NCBI GenBank assembly: GCA_947644195.1
Contig: CANRZB010000001.1
Span: 1-64,000, forward strand
Length of the DNA: 64,000 nt
Source of the DNA: an uncultured Clostridium sp.
Lineage (GTDB): Bacteria; Bacillota; Clostridia; Lachnospirales; Lachnospiraceae
Direction of reading: 5' to 3'
The notes under the pieces were generated by a model. That model had not been told where the DNA came from and searched no databases. It was given only the letters and a program-made list of their open reading frames with translations. Below are positions 8,953 to 16,717 of this stretch, piece by piece (positions within the stretch are counted from its first letter, which is position 1; every line of letters begins with the position of its first letter). Position numbers and translations under genes: made by a program.

Positions 8953-9684
8953 TTATATCAATTCCATAATCCGCTTTTTATAGTCCAGAAATTCTTCCGT
9001 CAGCAAAAATGACGGATCTCGTGGTTTTTTCTGTTCTATTTGAATTTCCTCTCGAATCTGTCCCGGCTGCCCGGACAGAATATAGATCCGGTCAGACAAC
9101 AAAATCGCCTCGTCAATATCATGGGTAATCAATAACGTAGATAGATGAATCCGCTCCATCACATCCAGATACCAATGGTGCATGGCACTTTTTGTCATGG
9201 TATCCAAGGCACTGAATGGCTCATCTAAGAGTGCAACCTCACCAGAAAACAGATAAGTACGAAGTAACGCTGCCCGCTGTTTCATTCCACCGGAAAGCTG
9301 CGCAGGATATTTCGCCTCATAGCCTTCCAGCCCAAATTCTTTGAAATACCGTTTCGCCTCCTGTCTGGCGGCCTGTTTCTTTACGCCCCGGATCCGTAAC
9401 GGCAGGGAAACATTATCCAATACCGTTTTGTAGGGAAACAACATATCTTTCTGAAGCATATAACTGATCTTCCCCGGTCTGCCGGTAATATTCTCCTCCT
9501 CAAGCCAGACTGACCCGGATGCAGGCTCCAGCAAACCAGCAATAATATGAAACAATGTCGTCTTACCCACTCCACTGGCACCTAACAGACTAACCAACTC
9601 CCCCTGCGCCAGATGGATCTGGATATTTTCCAGGACTTGTTTGCTGCCAAAAGCGGCAGAAACCTTTTTTACTTCCAGTTTCAT
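8953..9684 (-). CDS. thiZ: ABC transporter ATP-binding protein, thiamine-precursor uptake
   Basis: 243 residues, a single nucleotide-binding domain with Walker A GASGVGKTT, signature LSGGMKQR, Walker B ALLDEPFSALD and a switch His in LLITHDIDEA. It powers import by the ThiXYZ-type system for the thiamine pyrimidine or a related compound. A GGGGGA ribosome site precedes the ATG. It is the last gene of the TPP-riboswitch operon, 12 bases after thiY. Substrate assignment rests on the riboswitch and the ThiY-like binding protein. Confidence 0.9.
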   Translation of the reverse strand: MKLEVKKVSAAFGSKQVLENIQIHLAQGELVSLLGASGVGKTTLFHIIAGLLEPASGSVWLEEENITGRPGKISYMLQKDMLFPYKTVLDNVSLPLRIRGVKKQAARQEAKRYFKEFGLEGYEAKYPAQLSGGMKQRAALLRTYLFSGEVALLDEPFSALDTMTKSAMHHWYLDVMERIHLSTLLITHDIDEAILLSDRIYILSGQPGQIREEIQIEQKKPRDPSFLLTEEFLDYKKRIMELI

Positions 9685-9696
9685 TCCATTCCCCCA

Positions 9697-10725
9697 TCAT
9701 TTGGTTGCTTCCGGCAGATAAGAATTATCAAAACCTGCATTTTCAGGAATTTCATGTTCCACCAACTTCTTTTCATTCAACCAGGCATAATACCGGTTCC
9801 AACGGCTGGAATCAATCATTCCCCAGTGCTCCGCTTCAGCCAGATACTGCCCACTGAGATATTCCTGGCTGCGTTTTACTAGTGTTTCATCTAATTCCGG
9901 CGCAGCTTTTAACAAAATATCTGCTGCTTCCTGCGGATGCTCTGCCGCAAATTCATACCCTTTTTGTGCAGCAGCCAAGAAAGACTTTGCCACATCCGGC
10001 TTCTCCTTCAAAAAAGTATCATTGGCAATGATGACCGGACTATAATAGTCAAACACCGGATTCATTTCCGCAAACGGCAGATAATTTGTCTCTATCTTTT
10101 CCAATTCCAGTTTGATCCCATCCCAGCCATGATAAATCCATACACTTTCAATGTCTGCATTTAAACCAGCGATAATATCCTCTACATAGGTAGAGATCAG
10201 ATTAACCTTACCAAAATCTCCTCCATCTTCTTCCACAACATTTTTAAGTACCGCCTGCTCAATCGGAGAATCCCAGGTGGCATAACTATGTCCTTCCAAT
10301 TTTCCGGGACGGTCAATTCCTGTTTTCTTTAAGGAAACCAGGCCAGAAGTATTATGCTGTAATACCGCACCAACTGCCGTGATCGGCAACGGATTCTCAC
10401 TGCCAAAAGCAGCGGCAAGAGTATCCTGGAAATCCACGCCGAACTCTGCACCGCCAGAAGCCACCATATCGGTTGCCCCGCCATCCGGCGGCTGTACGAT
10501 CGATACCTTCAGTCCGGCATCCGCAAAATATCCTTTCTCTTCCGCAACATATAGACCGGTATGATTCGTATTCGGGGTCCAGTCTAAAACCATAGTAATC
10601 TCCGTATTTTTATGATCTGCCGAGCGGTCCGATGCAGTATCTTTCTTTCCCTGATCTGCCCCACATCCGCATAATGCAACGGCCATCACGACACATAAGA
10701 ATTTCATCCATCTTTTATTTTTCAA
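9697..10725 (-). CDS. thiY: ABC transporter substrate-binding lipoprotein, ThiY/NMT1 family
   Basis: About 342 residues. A lipobox (ALCGC) makes it a membrane-anchored lipoprotein. The mature domain begins ITMVLDWTPNTNHTGLYVA, the classic opening of NMT1/ThiY proteins that bind pyrimidine precursors of thiamine. GYFADAGLKV and GGAEFGVDFQD follow, also typical. I moved the start from 10752 to a TTG at 10725, because an AGGAGG lies eight bases before it and the upstream residues add nothing conserved. It sits between the permease and ATPase genes of the same operon. Confidence 0.9.
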   Translation of the reverse strand: MKNKRWMKFLCVVMAVALCGCGADQGKKDTASDRSADHKNTEITMVLDWTPNTNHTGLYVAEEKGYFADAGLKVSIVQPPDGGATDMVASGGAEFGVDFQDTLAAAFGSENPLPITAVGAVLQHNTSGLVSLKKTGIDRPGKLEGHSYATWDSPIEQAVLKNVVEEDGGDFGKVNLISTYVEDIIAGLNADIESVWIYHGWDGIKLELEKIETNYLPFAEMNPVFDYYSPVIIANDTFLKEKPDVAKSFLAAAQKGYEFAAEHPQEAADILLKAAPELDETLVKRSQEYLSGQYLAEAEHWGMIDSSRWNRYYAWLNEKKLVEHEIPENAGFDNSYLPEATK

Positions 10726-10784
10726 TGTACTTTCCTCCTGTTTTTCACTCAATTACCTATTTTTTCGAACCACAACTCCCTGGC

Positions 10785-11558
10785 TCATTTCTTTTCTTCC
10801 AGCTGTTTCCATGGCATAACCGCCCTTTGCAACCAATCCACCGCTTTCATCAGAAGCAGGCTTAACGCTGTAATCAGGAAAATAACAGCAAACATTTTAT
10901 CGTAGGCATAGGATTTCTTTACTCTGGTCATATATACACCCAGACCCTGGAATCCTCCTAACCATTCCGAAATTACCGCTCCTACCACCGCATAGGAAAC
11001 CGAGATCCGCACTCCGGCAAACAAATGGCTTAACCCTCCCGGCAGCTTGATATGACGGAAGATCTGCAACCTGGAGGCCCCCATTGCCTGCATCAACCGA
11101 ACCGCATCGGGATCGGCTTCCCGAAATCCATCCAACAGCCCCACCGCAATCGGAAAAAAGGTCACGATGACGACTAATGTAATTTTGGGAGCAGTTCCAT
11201 ATCCCAACCATAGTACCAAAAGCGGGGCGATGGCCACCGTGGGTACGGTCTGGGTAATGACTAGCAGAGGATACAGGGCTCGGTAAATCACATGGCAGTA
11301 TTCCATCAGAAACGCCGCCAGAAAACCCAGCCCAATACCGATCGCCAGACCTGCAAACGCCTCCCACAAAGTAACCCAGACGTGTTGCATCAGCAGTGGA
11401 AAATCCTCTACAAAGGCACCTACCACCTCCGTCGGCGACGGAAGCATATACTCCGGCAGCACGCCTACCATATGCATCATCTGCCAGAACAACAGCAAAA
11501 CTGCAATCGCCGTCAACGGAATACAATAATCAATGATGTTTCGAAACTTTTTTCTCAA
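10785..11558 (-). CDS. thiX: ABC transporter permease, thiamine-precursor uptake
   Basis: 257 residues, about six membrane helices, with the cytoplasmic EAA loop EADPDAVRLMQAMGASRLQIF typical of BPD-type permeases. The likely start is a TTG at 11558 that lies within the end of the preceding thiamine-binding-protein gene (29-base overlap), suggesting translational coupling. A GAGGT lies nine bases before it. It partners with the adjacent ThiY-like binding protein and ThiZ-like ATPase. Confidence 0.88.
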   Translation of the reverse strand: MRKKFRNIIDYCIPLTAIAVLLLFWQMMHMVGVLPEYMLPSPTEVVGAFVEDFPLLMQHVWVTLWEAFAGLAIGIGLGFLAAFLMEYCHVIYRALYPLLVITQTVPTVAIAPLLVLWLGYGTAPKITLVVIVTFFPIAVGLLDGFREADPDAVRLMQAMGASRLQIFRHIKLPGGLSHLFAGVRISVSYAVVGAVISEWLGGFQGLGVYMTRVKKSYAYDKMFAVIFLITALSLLLMKAVDWLQRAVMPWKQLEEKK

Positions 11559-11826
11559 TGGTCAATACCTCGCCTTCCGGCTTATAAACAATCTTGACAT
11601 ACGTAGAAACCTGGTTACATCCTCCGGCTGCCATGGCAACCTTTTGGCATCCCGTTACGATCTCCATCAGCTGGTCATACTCTCCCTCGATCGTTGTCTC
11701 AAAGGGCCCTACATAGGTGGACAGACCAAAGCTCTTAATATACGCAATGACCTCGTCCACAATACGAATCACTTCCTCATCTTCTGTTACATTGGGTAAT
11801 ACCTGAATCGCTACACTTGCATTCAT
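11530..11826 (-). CDS. Small thiamine-binding protein, MTH1187/YkoF-like
   Basis: 98 residues of the DUF77/MTH1187 family (ASVAIQVLPN, IDEVIAYIKS-like helix, TTIEGEYDQLMEIV). Relatives bind thiamine or its pieces in the cytoplasm and are often found in thiamine transport operons. It is the first gene after the TPP riboswitch and overlaps the permease gene. GGAGG precedes the ATG. Confidence 0.85.
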   Translation of the reverse strand: MNASVAIQVLPNVTEDEEVIRIVDEVIAYIKSFGLSTYVGPFETTIEGEYDQLMEIVTGCQKVAMAAGGCNQVSTYVKIVYKPEGEVLTIEKKVSKHH

Positions 11827-11932
11827 TGTTTTTCCTCCATTCTTTTTCCTGACCTGTAAACGGCTCAGCCTGTCTTCCGGTCATCTCTTGTGAACATGTT
11901 ATCGCTGCTCTTTCCGTCGATTCTCTAAACAG

Positions 11933-11964
11933 AAAAAATCTTTGGAAATGCATCCAAAGATTTT
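11933..11964 (-). terminator. Riboswitch expression-platform terminator
   Basis: Between the TPP aptamer and the first gene, the minus strand reads an 11-bp stem (aaaatctttgg / ccaaagatttt) followed by a T-run. It is placed to abort transcription when TPP is bound. Confidence 0.8.
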
Positions 11965-11979
11965 ACGCTCTCTTGTATG

Positions 11980-12084
11980 CGCTTCCTTCCGCCGGTATCA
12001 ACCGGATCAAGTTCCGAGGGTCAATCTTTCGATTTCTCAGCCTTCTATAAAACCTTTCGGTTTCTTACGCAGGCTCCCCTAGCG
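11980..12084 (-). ncRNA. TPP riboswitch (THI element)
   Basis: The minus strand carries GGGGAGCC, a P3 insert, GGCTGAGA, GACCCTCGGAACTTGATCC and a closing CGGCGGAAGGAAGCG, the diagnostic series of the TPP aptamer. The ends chosen pair cgct with agcg as P1. A terminator and then the thiamine transporter operon follow, so control by transcription termination is inferred. Confidence 0.95.
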
Positions 12085-12095
12085 ATCTTCCAACT

Positions 12096-12123
12096 ATTAT
12101 ACATAACTTTTTCCAAAAGTCAA
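12096..12123 (-). promoter_or_regulatory. Promoter of the thiamine transport operon
   Basis: Minus-strand TTGACT (12123-12118), 16-base spacer, TATAAT (12101-12096), about a dozen bases before the riboswitch. Near-consensus. Confidence 0.8.
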
Positions 12124-12197
12124 ATTCTTCTTTTCTGGCGCACTATCAAAATAGAAAAAACGGGAATAGTAAAAATAGAACCCTAAAAGTCTGTCTA

Positions 12198-12226
12198 TTG
12201 TCTTTTTCCTAAATTTATTTTATAAT
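12198..12226 (+). promoter_or_regulatory. Promoter for ktrB-ktrA
   Basis: TTGTCT (12198-12203), 17-base spacer, TATAAT (12221-12226), 59 bases before the ktrB ATG. I see no c-di-AMP (ydaO) riboswitch in this short leader. Confidence 0.65.
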
Positions 12227-12284
12227 ACGGTTCGGAAATCCATAGTCCTCTGGGACTTAAAATAGAAAGTGAACTCGATTCTAA

Positions 12285-13655
12285 ATGAAATCATTACAAC
12301 GCAATTTATCCACTACCCAGATTATTGCCCTGGGATTTTTATGTGCGATTTTACTGGGCACTTTTTTACTGATTCTGCCCTGCTCCTCTGCATCTGGAAC
12401 CGTTACCCCACCGATCGACGCTCTTTTTACTGCCACCTCTTCCGTATGCGTGACAGGATTAGTAACCGTTCCTACCTATCTACATTGGAGCCTGTTCGGT
12501 AAAATAGTCATCCTGCTACTGATCCAGTTAGGCGGTCTGGGTATCATATCCTTCACCACCGGTATTATGATGGTCATTGGTAGAAAAATCACATTGAAAG
12601 ACCGAATCTTGCTGGAGGATGCCCTTAACCTGGATACCCTGGTCGGGCTGGTCAAGTTCCTCCGAAAAATTTTCTTGGGCACCTTCTTTGTCGAACTGAT
12701 CGGCGCAATCTGTTACAGCCTGGTCTTCATTCCCCGGTATGGGATCGCTAGAGGTTCCTGGTATTCCCTGTTCCACTCTGTCTCCGCCTTCTGCAATGCG
12801 GGCATAGATATCCTGGGCGATAACAGTCTGGCAGATTATCTAACCCATCCCTGGATCAATCTTGTAACTATGCTTCTCATTATCCTGGGTGGTTTAGGAT
12901 TTATCGTCTGGTGGGATGTTTTATCCGTATGGAAACAATACCGACATTCCCATCTTCCATTCAAAAAAATTCCGGGCAAACTTCATCTTCACAGCAAAAT
13001 TGTACTTCTCACCACTCTCGCCTTACTTCTGATTGGTGCGTTATCCGTCTTTCTCCTGGAATATGACAATCCCGGTACGATCGGACTTCTCCCGGGTCCA
13101 GGCAAAATTTTGGCGGCTTTCTTTCAGTCAGTCACTACCAGAACAGCAGGATTTCTGACTGTTTCCCAATCGGCCCTTCAGGAATCAACCGTTATGATCT
13201 GTCTCATGCTCATGTTCATCGGTGGCTCCTCCATCGGTACTGCCGGGGGAATTAAAACTACCACATTTGTCCTTCTGGTACTCAGCACCAGAGCTACCGT
13301 AAAAGGTCAGGAGCATGTCGTTGTTTTCGGCCGGACGATTCCTCGTAAAACGGTACAAAAAGCGTTAGCGGTTACCAGTGTAAGTTTCCTGGTGCTATGT
13401 ATCGCCATTATAGGGATGTCAATCGCTGAACCGGACGCCTCCCTGCTTGACCTTGCCTACGAAACCACCAGCGCCATCGGCACGGTAGGTCTATCCAGAG
13501 ATCTCACATCCAGCCTGCATTTGGCCGGAAAGATCATCATCATCCTCTGCATGTACCTGGGACGAATCGGCCCGATCTCTTTAGCAATCCTGTTTAACAA
13601 CCGGGCAAAACGCACTTTGATCCAGCATCCAGAAGAAAACATTACCGTAGGATAA
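12285..13655 (+). CDS. ktrB: Potassium uptake channel subunit KtrB
   Basis: 456 residues of the TrkH/KtrB/HKT superfamily with four membrane-pore-membrane repeats. The four selectivity-filter loops are visible as SSVCVTGL, SAFCNAGI, TTRTAGF and SAIGTVGL, each with the conserved Gly. It imports K+ (usually Na+-dependent) and is gated by the cytoplasmic KtrA ring encoded 38 bases downstream. The ribosome site (GAAAGTGA) is weak for this window. Confidence 0.93.
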   Translation: MKSLQRNLSTTQIIALGFLCAILLGTFLLILPCSSASGTVTPPIDALFTATSSVCVTGLVTVPTYLHWSLFGKIVILLLIQLGGLGIISFTTGIMMVIGRKITLKDRILLEDALNLDTLVGLVKFLRKIFLGTFFVELIGAICYSLVFIPRYGIARGSWYSLFHSVSAFCNAGIDILGDNSLADYLTHPWINLVTMLLIILGGLGFIVWWDVLSVWKQYRHSHLPFKKIPGKLHLHSKIVLLTTLALLLIGALSVFLLEYDNPGTIGLLPGPGKILAAFFQSVTTRTAGFLTVSQSALQESTVMICLMLMFIGGSSIGTAGGIKTTTFVLLVLSTRATVKGQEHVVVFGRTIPRKTVQKALAVTSVSFLVLCIAIIGMSIAEPDASLLDLAYETTSAIGTVGLSRDLTSSLHLAGKIIIILCMYLGRIGPISLAILFNNRAKRTLIQHPEENITVG

Positions 13656-13693
13656 TAAAATAGAACTAGCAACGATAGAAAGGATGGAACAAC

Positions 13694-14344
13694 ATGTATC
13701 GGAATCAATCATTTATCATTTTCGGACTGGGCAAATTTGGTGAAAGCATCGCTACCGAACTCTCTTTGGCAGGTGCAGAAGTCTTGGCAGTAGACGCCGA
13801 TAAGGAACGGGTCCATGAAATTTCAGCGACTGTAACCCGGGCCGTCGTAGCTAATGTCTGCGATGCCGAAGCCATGCACGAACTTGGGATTTCCAATATG
13901 GATGTCGCCATCGTCGCCATTACCGGACACCTGGATGCCAGTATTCTGGCGACCATTTTCTGTAAAGAAGCGGGTGTTCCATTTATCTGTGCAAAATCCA
14001 AAGACGATATTCACACCAGAATTTTGGAAAAAGTGGGAGCCGATAAAATTATCATTCCTGAACAGGAATCCGGAATCCGAGTTGCCAGACAATTACTGAC
14101 CGGCAACATCATTGATATTGTTGAGATCTCCTCCACCATTCGTATGGCAGAGATCGCAATGCGCCCAGAATGGATCGGACATTCCTTGCGGGAACTGGAT
14201 CTGCGGAACAAGCAGAATGTCAATGTGATCGCCCTTCGCCAGAACGGAGAAATCCTGGTTACGCCCGATCCCGATCTTCCACTGAGCCAGGAAATGTCCC
14301 TACTCATTATTGCAGACCAAACTGCATTAGGAAGACTGATCTGA
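13694..14344 (+). CDS. ktrA: Potassium uptake regulatory subunit KtrA (RCK domains)
   Basis: 216 residues. The N-terminal RCK_N Rossmann domain begins FIIFGLGKFGESIATEL with the GxGxxG nucleotide motif and an acidic residue after the second strand (AVDAD). The C-terminal RCK_C domain covers about 140-216. Relatives form octameric rings that bind ATP/ADP and, in many Firmicutes, c-di-AMP in RCK_C, controlling KtrB. Preceded by GAAAGGA. Co-transcribed with ktrB. Confidence 0.93.
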   Translation: MYRNQSFIIFGLGKFGESIATELSLAGAEVLAVDADKERVHEISATVTRAVVANVCDAEAMHELGISNMDVAIVAITGHLDASILATIFCKEAGVPFICAKSKDDIHTRILEKVGADKIIIPEQESGIRVARQLLTGNIIDIVEISSTIRMAEIAMRPEWIGHSLRELDLRNKQNVNVIALRQNGEILVTPDPDLPLSQEMSLLIIADQTALGRLI

Positions 14345-14352
14345 GAAACTAT

Positions 14353-14380
14353 TTGCATGTTGCGGGTAATATGCTATAAT
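14353..14380 (+). promoter_or_regulatory. Promoter for greA-lysS
   Basis: TTGCAT (14353-14358), 16-base spacer, TATAAT (14375-14380), with TG bases earlier in the spacer. It follows the ktrA stop by nine bases. The transcribed leader contains a short imperfect stem (tcaca..gcag / ctgc..tgtga, 14398-14430). Confidence 0.65.
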
Positions 14381-14454
14381 AAGTTGATTTCGTAAGTAAT
14401 CACAAAGCAGAGACTTCCCTGCCTATGTGATGGAAATGATGGAGGAAAAACAAA

Positions 14455-14931
14455 ATGGCAGAAAAGAAAAACATCCTGACCGAGGAAGGTCTGGCAAAGT
14501 TAGAGGACGAATTACAAGATCTCAAGGTTATTAAACGAAAAGAAGTAGCCGCAAAAATCAAGGAAGCACGTGAGCAGGGAGACTTATCCGAGAATGCAGA
14601 GTATGACGCTGCCAAAGACGAGCAGCGTGATATCGAGATCCGCATTGAAGAAATTGAGAAAATACTGAAAAATGCGGAGATCGTTACCAGTGAAGATGTG
14701 GACGCTAATGCGATCAACATTGGTTCTACCGTTCGGATCCGGGATCTGGAATTTAACGAGGAAATGGAGTACAAAATCGTAGGTTCCACGGAAGCGGATG
14801 TTTTAGGAAATAAAATTTCAAATGAATCACCGGTTGGCGTCGCATTGATTGGATCGAAAGCAGGAGATACCATTGAGGTAGAAACGCCAAACGGAGAGAT
14901 GGTACAATACCAGATTCTTGAGATAAAGTAG
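14455..14931 (+). CDS. greA: Transcription elongation factor GreA
   Basis: 158 residues, the standard size. An N-terminal coiled coil (LTEEGLAKLEDELQDLK to about residue 75) with the acidic tip motif (GDLSENAEYDAAKDEQ) inserts into the RNA polymerase secondary channel and stimulates cleavage of backtracked RNA. The C-terminal FKBP-like domain ends GEMVQYQILEIK. A GGAGG precedes the ATG; lysS follows after 16 bases. Confidence 0.97.
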   Translation: MAEKKNILTEEGLAKLEDELQDLKVIKRKEVAAKIKEAREQGDLSENAEYDAAKDEQRDIEIRIEEIEKILKNAEIVTSEDVDANAINIGSTVRIRDLEFNEEMEYKIVGSTEADVLGNKISNESPVGVALIGSKAGDTIEVETPNGEMVQYQILEIK

Positions 14932-14947
14932 AAAGGGGTTAATTACA

Positions 14948-16444
14948 GTGGCAGAACAGCAAAAGAAGCAGCAGGCATCGCAAGACATCAACGCATTGCT
15001 GCAGGTCAGACGGGATAAATTAGCAAACTTACAGGAAGCGGGCAAAGATCCGTTTATTATTACGAAATACGATGTGACACATCATTCCCAGGAAATCCGG
15101 GATCAGTATGATTCCCTGGAAGGCACAGAAGTATCCATTGCAGGACGAATGATGTTTAAGCGTGTCATGGGAAAAGCATCTTTTTGTAATATCCAGGATT
15201 TACAGGGCAAAATCCAGGCATATGTTGCCAGGGATGACATTGGAGAAGACTCATACAAAGACTTCAAAAAATACGATGCCGGAGATATCTTAGGCATCCG
15301 GGGAAAAGTCTTTACTACCAAAACCGGTGAAATTTCTATCCACGCTGAGGAAGTTACCCTGCTCTCCAAGAGCCTGCAGATTCTGCCGGAAAAATATCAC
15401 GGCCTGACCGATACAGATACCCGCTATCGCCAGAGATACGTTGATCTGATTATGAATGAGGACGTCAAAGACACCTTTATCAAGAGATCTAAGATTTTAA
15501 GCAGTATCCGCCGCTATCTGGACGGACAGGGGTTCATGGAAGTAGAAACCCCAATGTTAGTATCCAATGCCGGTGGAGCCGCAGCCAGGCCATTCGAAAC
15601 GCATTTCAATGCATTAAATGAAGACCTGAAACTGCGTATCTCCCTGGAGCTCTATCTCAAGCGCCTGATCGTGGGCGGTATGGAACGCGTCTATGAAATC
15701 GGCAGAGTATTCCGAAACGAAGGACTGGATACCAGGCATAACCCAGAGTTCACTTTAATGGAACTCTATCAAGCCTATACCGACTACCATGGAATGATGG
15801 ATCTGACCGAAAACCTATACCGTCACGTTGCCAGAGAAGTAACCGGATCGGAGATCTTAACCTATGGTGAGCACGAAATGGATCTCTCAAAACCGTTTGA
15901 GCGCATTACCATGGTAGACGCCGTGAAAAAATATGCCAATGTCGATTTCAATGAAGTGGCAGATACAGAAGCAGCAAAAAAATTGGCAAAGGAACACCAC
16001 CTTGAATTTGAGGATCGACATACCAAAGGCGATATCTTGAATCTGTTCTTTGAAGAATATGTGGAGGAACATTTGATTCAACCGACGTTTGTCATGGATC
16101 ATCCGATTGAGATCTCCCCATTGACGAAAAAGAAACCGGAAAACCCTGATTATGTAGAACGGTTTGAATTCTTTATGAATGGCTGGGAAATGGCCAATGC
16201 CTATTCCGAGCTAAATGATCCGATCGACCAAAAAGAACGCTTTGAAGCCCAGGAAAAAGCATTTGCGGCCGGGGATGCGGAAGCAAACCATACGGATGAA
16301 GATTTCCTCAATGCCTTGCGGATCGGTATGCCTCCAACCGGTGGTATTGGATTTGGGATTGACCGTATGGTAATGATGATGACGAACAGTCCGGCAATTC
16401 GGGACGTACTTCTGTTCCCGACGATGAAAAGTATCGAGAAGTAA
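14948..16444 (+). CDS. lysS: Lysyl-tRNA synthetase, class II
   Basis: 498 residues. It charges tRNA-Lys with lysine. The OB-fold anticodon-binding domain (IAGRMMFKRVMGKASF) is followed by the class II catalytic core: motif 2 in EIGRVFRNEGLDTRHNPEFT and motif 3 in GIGFGIDRMVMM. The start is a GTG with GAAAGGGG upstream. It lies in the same unit as greA, a frequent arrangement in Firmicutes. I see no T-box in the 16-base gap. Confidence 0.97.
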   Translation: MAEQQKKQQASQDINALLQVRRDKLANLQEAGKDPFIITKYDVTHHSQEIRDQYDSLEGTEVSIAGRMMFKRVMGKASFCNIQDLQGKIQAYVARDDIGEDSYKDFKKYDAGDILGIRGKVFTTKTGEISIHAEEVTLLSKSLQILPEKYHGLTDTDTRYRQRYVDLIMNEDVKDTFIKRSKILSSIRRYLDGQGFMEVETPMLVSNAGGAAARPFETHFNALNEDLKLRISLELYLKRLIVGGMERVYEIGRVFRNEGLDTRHNPEFTLMELYQAYTDYHGMMDLTENLYRHVAREVTGSEILTYGEHEMDLSKPFERITMVDAVKKYANVDFNEVADTEAAKKLAKEHHLEFEDRHTKGDILNLFFEEYVEEHLIQPTFVMDHPIEISPLTKKKPENPDYVERFEFFMNGWEMANAYSELNDPIDQKERFEAQEKAFAAGDAEANHTDEDFLNALRIGMPPTGGIGFGIDRMVMMMTNSPAIRDVLLFPTMKSIEK

Positions 16445-16523
16445 GTACCGTAAAATCAAGGCTTTTAGAGGTTGAAAGCCAGATTATACGACCGATTTAC
16501 ACCAATAAAGAGAACACGCTATT

Positions 16524-16565
16524 AAAATCACAACCACCAATAGCCGGTGGTTGTGATTTTTCCTT
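16524..16565 (+). terminator. Intrinsic terminator after lysS
   Basis: A 15-bp stem aaaatcacaaccacc / ggtggttgtgatttt with a short loop, ending in T-rich sequence. The rest of 16445-16717 holds only this and the next promoter. Confidence 0.9.
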
Positions 16566-16645
16566 TGCGTACTGTTATACTACTTTTCATATTATCACAG
16601 TTTTTACCAATATTCAAACGTAACGAGACAAAAATTTTTTTCCTT

Positions 16646-16674
16646 TTGTATTCGTCCGCTTTGTGATATACTAT
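16646..16674 (+). promoter_or_regulatory. Promoter for the OPT transporter unit
   Basis: TTGTAT (16646-16651), 17-base spacer, TACTAT (16669-16674), 43 bases before the ATG. Confidence 0.55.
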
Positions 16675-16717
16675 ACAATAGGGTTTGAAATATTACTAAA
16701 AGAAAGGTGTAGAGAAT

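Noticed and set aside
10897-11526. 209-aa ORF in the thiX region
   Set aside because: Alternative frame of the permease gene on the same strand; Gly/Cys-rich and without motifs.
12120-12284. c-di-AMP riboswitch before ktrB
   Set aside because: The transcribed leader is about 55 bases, too short for the aptamer, and the conserved ydaO segments are absent.
14400-14873. 157-aa minus-strand ORF over greA
   Set aside because: Antisense to greA, Ser/Ile-rich translation of a coiled coil's complement, no upstream signals.
16445-16523. T-box or 5S/tRNA remnant after lysS
   Set aside because: No specifier stem, T-box sequence or cloverleaf could be found; the segment only leads into the terminator.
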